Made by a program: the position numbers and the translations under genes. From positions 248,001 to 312,000 of the forward strand of contig NZ_JOMH01000001.1 in assembly GCF_000711245.1 (NCBI RefSeq): a DNA stretch of 64,000 nt, read 5' to 3'. Positions 43,653 through 51,944 of this stretch are shown one piece after another (the first letter of the stretch is position 1; every line of letters starts with the position of its first letter). The stretch comes from Polycyclovorans algicola TG408 (lineage in GTDB: Bacteria > Pseudomonadota > Gammaproteobacteria > Nevskiales > Nevskiaceae). A model generated the notes under the pieces. That model was not told the origin of the DNA. It saw only the letters and a list, made by a program, of their open reading frames with translations, and searched no databases.

Positions 43653-44486
43653 ATGAAAGCTGAACATCAACAAAGTTTCGGAAAGGACCCGATCGCGGTC
43701 CGCGATTCGGAGCACTACCAGGACGAGTACGTCCAGTCGTTCGTCGAGAAATGGGACGAGCTGATTGACTGGGAGAGCCGTGCAGAATCCGAGGGCCGTT
43801 TTTTCATCGACCTGCTCAAGCAGTACGGCAAGAGTGAAGTGCTCGACGTCGCCACCGGCACCGGTTTTCACTCGGTTCGCCTGGCCCAGGAGGGGTTCCA
43901 GGTCATCAGTGCCGATGGCAGCCCCGAGATGCTGTCGATGGCCTTCACCAACGGTCGTCGCTACGGCCTGATTCTGCGCACCGCACAAGCCGACTGGCGC
44001 TGGCTCAACCGCGACATCAACGGCAAATACGACGCCGTCATCTGCCTCGGCAATTCGTTCACCCACCTGTTTTCCGAGCGCGACCGGCGCAAGGCGCTGG
44101 CCGAGTTCTATGCCGCGCTGCGCCATGACGGCATCCTGATCCTGGACCAGCGCAATTACGACAGCATTCTGGACGACGGTTTTTCATCCAAGCACAAGTA
44201 TTACTACTGCGGCGACCGGGTCAGCGCCGAGCCCGAGCACATGGACGAAGGGCTGGCGCGTTTCCGTTACAGCTTTCCCGACGGCTCGAAATACCACCTC
44301 AACATGTTTCCGCTGCGCAAGGACTACACCCGCAAGCTGATGCGTGAGGTCGGCTTCCAGAAAATCGAAACCTACGGCGACTTTCAGGAAACCCATCCTG
44401 AGTCACAGCCCGACTTCTATATTCACGTTGCGCACAAGCACTACGAGACCGACGAAGAAGGCGAGACCGTCGAGGACCACGCATGA
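43653..44486 (+). CDS. Glycine/sarcosine N-methyltransferase
   Basis: 277 residues from ATG 43653, which has AAGGGGAGA upstream. SAM-binding motif I is VLDVATGTGFHSVRL; the family stretches ADWRWLNRDINGKYDAVICLGNSFTHLF and LDQRNYDSIL are characteristic of GSMT enzymes. It methylates glycine to sarcosine and dimethylglycine using SAM, the first two steps of de novo glycine-betaine synthesis. Its stop overlaps the SDMT start by 4 bp. Confidence 0.92.
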   Translation: MKAEHQQSFGKDPIAVRDSEHYQDEYVQSFVEKWDELIDWESRAESEGRFFIDLLKQYGKSEVLDVATGTGFHSVRLAQEGFQVISADGSPEMLSMAFTNGRRYGLILRTAQADWRWLNRDINGKYDAVICLGNSFTHLFSERDRRKALAEFYAALRHDGILILDQRNYDSILDDGFSSKHKYYYCGDRVSAEPEHMDEGLARFRYSFPDGSKYHLNMFPLRKDYTRKLMREVGFQKIETYGDFQETHPESQPDFYIHVAHKHYETDEEGETVEDHA

Positions 44487-45340
44487 GCGCGCCCGATTCC
44501 GCAGCCCCCCAGGGCGTCGATGCCGCCGTTGACGTGGCGCGTGACTACTACAACAGCAGTGACGCCGATCATTTTTACTTCCACGTCTGGGGCGGCGAAG
44601 ACATCCACGTCGGGCTTTACCGCGATGACCACGAAGCCATCGCCCCGGCCAGTCGCCGCACCGTGGAGCGCATGGTTGAGCGTCTGACCCGGCTTAACGC
44701 AAACGCGCGGGTGCTCGACATCGGCGCCGGTTACGGCGGTTCGATGCGCTACCTCGCCAAGACAGTCGGCTGCCATTGCGTGGCGCTCAACCTCAGCGAA
44801 GTCGAGAACCAGCGCGACCGCGCGATGAACGCCGAGCAGGGGCTCGACCACCTGATCGACGTGGTCGATGCCAGCTTCGAGACGCTTGACTACCCCGACA
44901 ACCACTTCGACGTGGTGTGGTCGCAGGACGCCATCCTGCACAGCGGTCGCCGCGCGCAAGTGCTGGCCGAGGTGCACCGCGTGCTCAAGCCCGGCGGCGA
45001 ATTCGTGATGACCGATCCCATGGCGGCCGATGACTGCCCCGAGGGCGTGCTTGATCCCATCCTGGCGCGCATCCACCTTCAAAGTCTGGGCACGCCCGGT
45101 TTTTACATCCGCACCGCCACCGAGCTGGGCATGGAAGACGTCGGTTTCGAAGACCACAGCCACCAACTCACCCGCCACTACGGCCGGGTGCGTGAAGAGC
45201 TGACCCGGCTTGCGCCGCAACTCAAAGGCAAAGTCAGCGACGACTACGTGACGCGCATGAAGACCGGCCTCGGCCACTGGGTCACCGGCGGCGAGAACGG
45301 GCATCTGGCATGGGGCATTTTCCTGTTCCGCAAGCGTTGA
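44483..45340 (+). CDS. Sarcosine/dimethylglycine N-methyltransferase
   Basis: 285 residues. SAM motif I is VLDIGAGYGGSMRYLA, and the family-specific DYYNSSDADHFYFHVWGGEDIHVGLY and VVWSQDAILHSGRRAQVL segments match SDMT. It completes methylation to glycine betaine. The start overlaps the GSMT gene (ATGA), so both are made together. This route is best known from halophiles such as Actinopolyspora and Halorhodospira. Confidence 0.93.
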   Translation: MSAPDSAAPQGVDAAVDVARDYYNSSDADHFYFHVWGGEDIHVGLYRDDHEAIAPASRRTVERMVERLTRLNANARVLDIGAGYGGSMRYLAKTVGCHCVALNLSEVENQRDRAMNAEQGLDHLIDVVDASFETLDYPDNHFDVVWSQDAILHSGRRAQVLAEVHRVLKPGGEFVMTDPMAADDCPEGVLDPILARIHLQSLGTPGFYIRTATELGMEDVGFEDHSHQLTRHYGRVREELTRLAPQLKGKVSDDYVTRMKTGLGHWVTGGENGHLAWGIFLFRKR

Positions 45341-45466
45341 GAGTGGGTCTGGCCGTCGTGGGGCCTGCCGATCTTTGGGTATGCTCGCGTCGATGAAGCG
45401 TTGCCGGCGTTGTTCGAATAATCGCTGTGTCTATACCCTGCCGCGCGCACGACGGACCTTTAGCCC

Positions 45467-46389
45467 GTGTCGGCGGTAAGTTTGCGAATCGGCATTGACC
45501 TTGGCGGCACCAAGGCCGAAGCGGTGCTGATGGACAGTCAATCGCACATCCTGGCGCGGGCACGCGACCGAACGCCGTTCTCGTCTTACGACGGCCAAAT
45601 CGCCATGATCGCCGGGCTCGTGGCACAGATGGAAGCCGCCGCCGGACAGACCGGTCTGCCGGTGGGGGTCGGCCACCCCGGCGCCCTCTCGCAGGTCAGC
45701 GGACGCATCAAGAACGCCAACTCGCAATGCCTGAACGGGCAACCGCTCAAGCAGGACCTTGAAGCCCGGCTGGGCCGAGAAATCCGCATGGCCAACGACG
45801 CCAATTGCCTGGCCGTCTCCGAAGCCCGCGACGGCGCGGCGGCGGGTCAGTCCGTGGTGTTCGCCATCATTCTCGGCACCGGCTGCGGCGGCGGCATCGC
45901 ACTGAATGGCCAGCCTTGGTCTGGCCTCAATGCCATCGCCGGGGAGTGGGGCCACAACCCCCTGCCCTGGCCGCGGCCAGAGTGGGATGAGATGCCGGGT
46001 CCGCAGCATTGGGACGGCCTGCACGGCTCCATCGAGGCCTACTGCTCCGGGACTGGGCTGGCGCGCGACCATCATCAAGTGACGGGCGACACACTGACCG
46101 GCGAACAGATTGTCGAACGCGCTGCCGCCGGGGACGTGCCCTGCAACGCCACCCTGGGGCGGCTGGAAGACCGGTTGGCGCGGGCGCTGGCCAGAGCGTG
46201 ATCAACCTGCTCGACCCGGAGGTGATCGTCGTCGGCGGCGGGCTGTCGCGCATCGAGCGGCTTTATCAGTACGTGCCCGCACTGTGGGACCAGTGGGTGT
46301 TTTCAGACGAAGTCCGCACGCGTCTGGTTCCGGCAATGCACGGCGACAGCTCCGGCGTGCGCGGTGCCGCGTGGCTGTGGCCACCCTGA
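45467..46389 (+). pseudogene. ROK-family fructokinase/mannokinase (Mak-like), frameshifted
   Basis: The N-terminal part (GIDLGGTKAEAVL, ANDANCLAVSEARDGAAAG, IILGTGCGGGIA) is a ROK kinase resembling E. coli Mak. It stops at TGA 46199-46201. Beyond, the +2 frame continues [25 protein letters not shown] and ends [16 protein letters not shown], the true C-terminus. Removing one AG from AGAG at 46193-46196 restores the family sequence [11 protein letters not shown]. In addition, the three zinc cysteines of CxCGxxGCxE are replaced ([10 protein letters not shown]). The gene therefore appears inactivated, unless the AG duplication is a sequencing error. Confidence 0.85.
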
Positions 46390-46437
46390 CCGGTCGGAGC
46401 CTGGCGCACCGGGTCCGCCACCCTCGGCAAGCCGACC

Positions 46438-46941
46438 TCAGGCGGGCTGACCGTCACTCCAGCGCAACCATCGGCGTACCAGCCGGATGCTCAGCCACGC
46501 GCCGATCACGGTAGTGGCGATGGCGTGGATGACGAACGCCCCCACCAGCATGAGCAACGGCCGACCGGCGGTGTAGTCCAGATAGGCGCTGAGGGAGTTT
46601 GCCGCCATGGCGACCTCTTCGCCCGGCTCGGCCGCAGCGATGGCATCGAAAATGATCGTGCCCAGGCTCCACACCTCGGCAAACGCCACCCCGATGACGC
46701 CCAGCACGGCCACCTGGGCGAGAAGGGCGTAGAGCCAGGTCCGCGCGAGGAAGCGGTGATGACTGGCAATGACGGGCACGCGGCCGCTGGCGATGACCCA
46801 GTGCAGCACGCACATCACCGGCGCCAGCAGCACCGCGAACAGACCCATCTGGACGAAGATCAGCAGCACCATTGCGGCCGCTGCGGCATAGCCCAACACC
46901 ACGCCGACGCTGCCGCCCGTGACGCCTTGTGAGGTTTCCAT
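46438..46941 (-). CDS. Membrane protein, paralogue-like partner of the DUF4870-type gene
   Basis: 167 residues from ATG 46941. Four transmembrane helices are predicted (about 17-50, 72-95 and two later). It contains IASHHRFLARTWLYALL, closely matching KSHHRWLLRTFWFGLL in the upstream gene, so the two appear related by an old duplication or share a family. The start overlaps the upstream stop by one base (TGATG). Function unknown. Confidence 0.65.
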   Translation of the reverse strand: METSQGVTGGSVGVVLGYAAAAAMVLLIFVQMGLFAVLLAPVMCVLHWVIASGRVPVIASHHRFLARTWLYALLAQVAVLGVIGVAFAEVWSLGTIIFDAIAAAEPGEEVAMAANSLSAYLDYTAGRPLLMLVGAFVIHAIATTVIGAWLSIRLVRRWLRWSDGQPA

Positions 46942-47294
46942 CAGCCCATCGGCAGCGGCTTGCGCTCGGTAAAGCTGAGAATGCCGCGCACGATGCGATA
47001 GATGTACCAGACCACCACCACGGCATAAATGATGAAGCCGACGCCAATCACCATGAGCACCCCGGCGAGAATGCTCCACAGCAGGCCGAACCAGAAGGTG
47101 CGCAACAGCCAGCGGTGGTGGCTCTTGATGAACGCACTGGCGGTATCGTTAACCTTGATGTGGTTGAGAATCACGCCGGCAATCGCGGTCAGGAACGTGA
47201 AGGGCCCCAGCGCGTGCAGGACGTAGGCGATCAGGAGCGTGTTGCGCTCGGGCTCGGAGCCGATGTCGGCGCCGGCTTCAATGATGTCGTTCAT
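46941..47294 (-). CDS. DUF4870-type membrane protein
   Basis: 117 residues from ATG 47294. Three hydrophobic helices; the sequence ends YAVVVVWYIYRIVRGILSFTERKPLP, as in DUF4870/Tic20-like proteins, and has the SHHRWLLRTFWFGLLWS motif. It is the first of two coupled membrane-protein genes, divergent from the DUF445 gene. Function is not established for the family. Confidence 0.7.
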   Translation of the reverse strand: MNDIIEAGADIGSEPERNTLLIAYVLHALGPFTFLTAIAGVILNHIKVNDTASAFIKSHHRWLLRTFWFGLLWSILAGVLMVIGVGFIIYAVVVVWYIYRIVRGILSFTERKPLPMG

Positions 47295-47391
47295 AGTGGT
47301 TCGGGCGGCGGGTATTGCGCCCGAGCCTAGCAAGTCGGGCGCAGGAAAAGAATTGCGGGCTGAGGTTTTTGCCCAGAAATGAGGAACATGC

Positions 47392-48729
47392 ATGACGTTT
47401 GACATGGAGGTGTGGGACCAGCGCTTTCGTCGCACGCTGTTGCTCACGGCGGTGGCCCTGGGCGTGCTCGACTACTGGGCCGGCGGCGCCAACCCTTGGT
47501 TCCGCTCGGGATTCGTCATCACCATTGCCGGTTGCGTGGGGTATTTCACCAATTTCCTGGCGATCAAAATGCTGTTTCAGCCCAAGAAGGGACAGGTGCT
47601 GGGCTGGCGTGGACTGGTGCCGAAGAATCAGGCCCACATTGCCCGCAGCCTGGGCGAAAGCGTGCAGGCGCAGTTGCTCTCACCCGACATCGTGCTGGCC
47701 TACATCGCCGAGCGGCAGCTCATCGAGCGCAGCACGGCCGCATTGGCCGAGTGGATCGACGCCAACCTGCAAAAGCCGGAGGTGCGGCGCGAAATCACCA
47801 CCGTTATTGTCACCCTGCTTAACGAGCGCGGACCCGAGCTGCTGACGGCCATCTTCGATCTGGGAGAGGAAGGCGCCAAGGGCGTGGCGCGCAACCCGCA
47901 GTCCATCGAGGCGTACTGGCAGCGGGTTCGCGCCGCACTCAACGATTTTCTGCAGGACGCCGAAAACCGTGAACTGGTGATGCACTTCATCCGCCGGGTG
48001 CTCAGTCAGCAGATGCCGATGATGGCCGACTGGCTGGACCGCGCCATTGAGGGCTACCTGCAGCAGAAGCGCGGCGTCGGGCGGGTGGGCCTGGGGTTGA
48101 AGTCGCTCTTGTCGATTGACCAAGCGGCCATCGAGCAATTGTTGACGCGCTTTGTGCAAGACGAGCGTATCGCCAACGAAGTGCTGGTGATGCTCGACGC
48201 CATCATGCAGTCGGTGCAGGCCGACCTCGCCTCGGAGTCCAAGCAGGCGACCCTGCAGCACGAGTTGGAAATCTGGATTGGCAAAATCAGCAGCGTGTCG
48301 CGGCGGCACCTGCTGCCCGCCATCAGTGAGCAGTTTGGCGATTATCTGAGCAATGAAGCCAACTGGTCGCAGGTCGAAAATCTGCTGATCCGCTTCATCC
48401 AGTGGCTCAAGGACCGGGCGCTGTCGGTGCTGCATTCCGACACCGGCAAAACCTACCTGCGGGCCGCCATCGAGCGCGCCGTGCAGCAGCTCAACGTCAC
48501 CGGACTGGTCGAGCAACAGGTCATGAAGCTCGACAGCGACGAGCTGGAAGCGATGGTGCTCAACAACACCGGCGGCAATCTGACCATCATCCAGGTGTTG
48601 GGCGGCGTGCTCGGCCTGATCGTCGGGCTGGTCCAGGTCCACCTGTTTTTCGCCGTTCCGCTGGGCGGTGCGGCCGCAGCGGTTTGGGTGGCCTACCGGC
48701 TCAACCAGCGTCGATACCGCGACGCCTGA
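47392..48729 (+). CDS. DUF445 membrane protein
   Basis: 445 residues from ATG 47392, preceded by GAGGAA. Two N-terminal membrane helices with GCVGYFTNFLAIKMLFQPKKGQVLGWRGLVPKNQAHIARSLG form the DUF445 signature, followed by a long helical, probably coiled-coil region and a final hydrophobic pair (VLGGVLGLIVGLVQVHLFFAVPLGG). The family resembles YheB/DUF445 membrane proteins of unknown role. Confidence 0.88.
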   Translation: MTFDMEVWDQRFRRTLLLTAVALGVLDYWAGGANPWFRSGFVITIAGCVGYFTNFLAIKMLFQPKKGQVLGWRGLVPKNQAHIARSLGESVQAQLLSPDIVLAYIAERQLIERSTAALAEWIDANLQKPEVRREITTVIVTLLNERGPELLTAIFDLGEEGAKGVARNPQSIEAYWQRVRAALNDFLQDAENRELVMHFIRRVLSQQMPMMADWLDRAIEGYLQQKRGVGRVGLGLKSLLSIDQAAIEQLLTRFVQDERIANEVLVMLDAIMQSVQADLASESKQATLQHELEIWIGKISSVSRRHLLPAISEQFGDYLSNEANWSQVENLLIRFIQWLKDRALSVLHSDTGKTYLRAAIERAVQQLNVTGLVEQQVMKLDSDELEAMVLNNTGGNLTIIQVLGGVLGLIVGLVQVHLFFAVPLGGAAAAVWVAYRLNQRRYRDA

Positions 48730-48745
48730 AGTGTTTGCGGCGGCC

Positions 48746-48782
48746 ACAAAAAATGCCCGCGCAGCTGACGCTGGCGGGCATT
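48746..48782 (-). terminator. Terminator for ppa
   Basis: Read on the minus strand, AATGCCCGC...GCGGGCATT forms a 9-bp stem followed by a T-run, directly downstream of the ppa stop. On the plus strand it lacks a T-run. Confidence 0.85.
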
Positions 48783-48807
48783 GAGATCGGTCTGGCAGTG
48801 ACGCGCC

Positions 48808-49338
48808 TTATTTGGCGGCAGCGGCAATGCCCTTGACGATTTCTTCGCGGGCGGCCGCGGCGTCACGCCAGTCGGCAACCTTCACCCACTTGCCTTTTTC
48901 GAGGTCTTTGTAGCGCTCGTAGAAGTGCACGATTTCTTTCTTCAGACGTTCGGGCACGTCGGCCAGGTCGCGCAAATGGTCGTAGGCGCCGTTGCTGACC
49001 TTGTCGACCGGCACTGCCAGAAGCTTGGCGTCGGTACCGCCTTCGTCTTCGGTGTCGAGCACCGCCACAGCGCGGCACTTGATGACGCTGCCGGCGACGA
49101 TCGGGTGCGGGGTCAGCACCAGCACATCCACCGGATCACCGTCACCGGCGAGGGTTTTCGGGATGTAACCGTAGTTGGCCGGGTAGCTCATTGCCACGTT
49201 CATGAAGCGGTCGACCGTCAACAGGCCGGTGTCCTTGTCCACTTCGTACTTCACCGGCGGGCCGTAGGCCGGAATCTCGATGACAACAATAAATTCGTCA
49301 GGCGCTTTCGCGCCCGCGCTCAGATTCTCAAAACCCAT
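48808..49338 (-). CDS. ppa: Inorganic pyrophosphatase
   Basis: 176 residues, the family I length. The active-site stretch is GDGDPVDVLVLTPHPI, with EIPAYGPPVKYEVDKDTGLLTVDRF upstream and KVSNGAYDHLRDL and HFYERYKDLEKGKWVKV downstream. It hydrolyses pyrophosphate and drives biosynthetic reactions. It is divergent from adk across 228 bp, a common genome neighbourhood. Confidence 0.96.
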   Translation of the reverse strand: MGFENLSAGAKAPDEFIVVIEIPAYGPPVKYEVDKDTGLLTVDRFMNVAMSYPANYGYIPKTLAGDGDPVDVLVLTPHPIVAGSVIKCRAVAVLDTEDEGGTDAKLLAVPVDKVSNGAYDHLRDLADVPERLKKEIVHFYERYKDLEKGKWVKVADWRDAAAAREEIVKGIAAAAK

Positions 49339-49566
49339 GAGGCTCCCTCTTGGCGGTGTGGAAAAAACGGGCGGCGTGCAAGTCAGGGCATGCTGGAGCA
49401 GCCGTGCAACAATCCGTCTAGTTTACGAGACGGTGAACGGGCTCGTCAGGCCGGTCACCGTGATGCGGCGCCCGAGTTCCGCGCCGGAACGGTAGAATCG
49501 CGTCGAGATTGGCGTGCATAGCGCGCCGATACGATCCAGATGGCAACAATTTAAGGGTTAACACGC

Positions 49567-50133
49567 ATGAGAATCGTGCTGCTGGGTGCGCCCGGCTCAG
49601 GGAAGGGGACGCAGGGCGAAAAGCTGGTCACCCAGTTCGGGATCCCGAAAATTTCAACCGGCGACGCGCTGCGGGCTGCGGTGGCCGAGCGCACGGTGCT
49701 GGGCAAGCAGGCCAAAGCCGCGATGGACGCTGGCGAGTTGGTGGCCGATGACATCGTCATTGGCATCGTCGACGAGCGGCTGCAGCAGCCCGACGCACGC
49801 AAGGGCTTCATTCTGGACGGCTTTCCGCGCAACACCGCGCAGGCAGAAACCTTGGATGCGATGCTCAAGCGGATGGGGTCGGGCGGCATCACCCATGCCC
49901 TGCACCTGCACGTGAACGACGAAGAGATTGTCAGCCGCCTGCTTGAGCGCGCCACCATCGAAGGGCGCGCCGATGACAAGGAGGATGTCATTCGCAACCG
50001 TATCGACATCTACAACGCCGAGACCTTGCCGCTCATCGCCTACTACCGGGCGCAAGGCGTGGCCCACACGGTGGACGGCATCGGCAGCCTCGAGGAAGTG
50101 TTCCAACGTCTGGTGGCCGTGGTCAGCCACTGA
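49567..50133 (+). CDS. adk: Adenylate kinase, short-LID form
   Basis: 188 residues. P-loop GAPGSGKGTQ, AMP-binding ISTGDALRAAV and GFPRNTAQAE, and the LID arginines in LLERATIEGRADD followed by VIRNRIDIYNAET are all present. The LID is the short, zinc-free type. It balances adenine nucleotides (ATP + AMP to 2 ADP). A strong terminator follows. Confidence 0.96.
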   Translation: MRIVLLGAPGSGKGTQGEKLVTQFGIPKISTGDALRAAVAERTVLGKQAKAAMDAGELVADDIVIGIVDERLQQPDARKGFILDGFPRNTAQAETLDAMLKRMGSGGITHALHLHVNDEEIVSRLLERATIEGRADDKEDVIRNRIDIYNAETLPLIAYYRAQGVAHTVDGIGSLEEVFQRLVAVVSH

Positions 50134-50150
50134 CGAACTGTGTTTTGACG

Positions 50151-50183
50151 GCCGCGCCCGGTTTGTCCTGGCGCGGCTTTTTT
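50151..50183 (+). terminator. Rho-independent terminator for adk
   Basis: GCCGCGCC (50151-50158) pairs with GGCGCGGC (50170-50177), followed by T6. Confidence 0.92.
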
Positions 50184-50241
50184 GCGGACTCAGCGCGTCA
50201 TTCGCTGGACGCAAATCCTTTGGCGTCGATTTCGGGCCGCC

Positions 50242-51330
50242 CTACAACAGCGGCCCCAACCGCTCGGCCAGCTGCTCACCGCGCCAGCCCTTGAGCGCCT
50301 GAACGTTGGCCGCGGTGCCGTGCAGGGTCAACTTTTCAAGCTCGGCACGCGGCGCGAGAAAACCGGGCGGCAGGTCCAGCGCCTCGGCGACTTCGCGCAC
50401 GGCCGTCTGCAGGGTCTTGAAGCGGGCCTTAATCTCGCCGGCAAACTCGGGGGCGACCCATTCCCTCACCGGCTCCTCATTGGCGTCGCTCAGGACCTCG
50501 AGTAGCGCCTTGCCGTGACGGCTCAGGGTTTTGTCGGGCAAGACCGCCAGGGCGGCCAGCGCCTCCAGGCTGACGGGATTGCGTTCGGCCATGCGGTACA
50601 GCGCCGTGTCGTCGAGAATCCATTTGCGGGGCCGGTTGCGGTCCGCCGCTTCGAATTCGCGCCAGGCGGCGAGCGCCGCCGCACGCCCCTGTGCGTCCGG
50701 GGTCAGACGGTTCAGGCCCTTGAGGCGCGACCAGGCATTCTCCGGCAGCACCTGATAGCGCGTTGGCTCGGTGAGGCGCAGGCAATCTTCCTCCAGCCAG
50801 GCGAGCCGCCCGCGCGCGATGACGTCTTCGCGCAATGCCGGGAACAGCGCACTGAGGTGGCGCACGTCGTCGGCGGCATAATCAATTTCCGGTTGCGTGA
50901 GCGGGCGACGCGCCCAGTCGGTGCGCGACAGACTTTTGTCCACCGGCAAGCCCAGCCGTTTTTCGACCAGCCCGGCATAGCCGAGTTGATCGCCCAGGCC
51001 GATGAGCGTGGCGGCAATTTGCGTGTCGAACACCGGCGCGGGCGTGCGGCCCGTGTGCTCGACCACCAGTTCGAAGTCTTGGCCGGAGGCATGGAAGACC
51101 TTGAGGATGTCGGGGTTGGCCATCAGCGCCCACATGGGCGCCAAGTCTTCGATGGCCAGCGGGTCGATGCAGGCGTTGAGCTCGCCGTCGCCAATCTGCA
51201 CCAGGCACAGGTGCGCGTGATAAGTGTTGATGCGAACGAATTCGGTGTCCACCGAGATCCACTCGCGGGTCTGCCATTGCGCGCAGGCTTCGGCGAGCTG
51301 CGCGGGCGTGTCAATCCATAGGGGTTTCAT
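50242..51330 (-). CDS. rnd: Ribonuclease D
   Basis: 362 residues. The DEDD exonuclease residues are in SVDTEFVR, FHASGQDFELV and YAADDVRHLSALF. Two HRDC-like domains (about 210-280 and 300-362) follow, with AAWREFEAADRNRPRKWILDD. RNase D trims the 3' ends of tRNA and other RNAs. It is divergent from the 51375 membrane-protein gene and convergent with adk. Confidence 0.94.
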   Translation of the reverse strand: MKPLWIDTPAQLAEACAQWQTREWISVDTEFVRINTYHAHLCLVQIGDGELNACIDPLAIEDLAPMWALMANPDILKVFHASGQDFELVVEHTGRTPAPVFDTQIAATLIGLGDQLGYAGLVEKRLGLPVDKSLSRTDWARRPLTQPEIDYAADDVRHLSALFPALREDVIARGRLAWLEEDCLRLTEPTRYQVLPENAWSRLKGLNRLTPDAQGRAAALAAWREFEAADRNRPRKWILDDTALYRMAERNPVSLEALAALAVLPDKTLSRHGKALLEVLSDANEEPVREWVAPEFAGEIKARFKTLQTAVREVAEALDLPPGFLAPRAELEKLTLHGTAANVQALKGWRGEQLAERLGPLL

Positions 51331-51374
51331 AGCGCAATAGAATACGGGGGTTCTTCTTTCTTACGGATGGATTG

Positions 51375-51944
51375 ATGTCGGTCAATGTCCTTCGCCGGAC
51401 CCTCGACCTGGTGCTGTTCCGCGCCGGGCCGGAAGCGTTTCCGTTCATGCCGGGTCGTCACGTTACCCTCGGGGCCGTCGGCGGCACGCCGGTGTTCATG
51501 GTCTACAGCCTCGCGCTGAACCCGATCATCGCGCTGTCGATGGCGCTGGGCACGGTGCTGGGGATTTTTCTCGCCACCCGGCTGATTCTGCGCTGGCGCC
51601 AGCTCGATGCCCGGTTCACCCAGACCGCGCACGCCTTGCTGTGCAGCAGTGCCTTCATGACCCTGCTGATGATTCTGCCGTTCTCGCAGATTGCCCCGAT
51701 TTTGAGCGAGATGGCGGCCGATCCGGAGGCGGCCACCCCGCCCGACATCCCGGCGATACCGGTGCTGGTGATGAACGTGCTGAATGCGTGGAATTTTCTC
51801 ATCACCGCCAATGTGTACCGCCACGCCACCGACCGCGGCTTTGCCATGGGCCTGCTCTATAGCCTGCTCAGCTCCGGCATGGTGCTGGCCACGGTCTTGG
51901 GCTTCGGTTTGCTGCTGGGCAGCCTGGGCATCGGCGGCGCTTGA
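51375..51944 (+). CDS. Hydrophobic membrane protein, unrecognised, coupled to mpl
   Basis: 189 residues from ATG 51375. Three to four transmembrane segments (about 46-66, 83-108 and 155-185) and no recognised family. Its TGA stop shares a base with the mpl ATG (TGATG), so translation of mpl is probably coupled to it. A cell-envelope role is suggested by this coupling only. Confidence 0.7.
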   Translation: MSVNVLRRTLDLVLFRAGPEAFPFMPGRHVTLGAVGGTPVFMVYSLALNPIIALSMALGTVLGIFLATRLILRWRQLDARFTQTAHALLCSSAFMTLLMILPFSQIAPILSEMAADPEAATPPDIPAIPVLVMNVLNAWNFLITANVYRHATDRGFAMGLLYSLLSSGMVLATVLGFGLLLGSLGIGGA

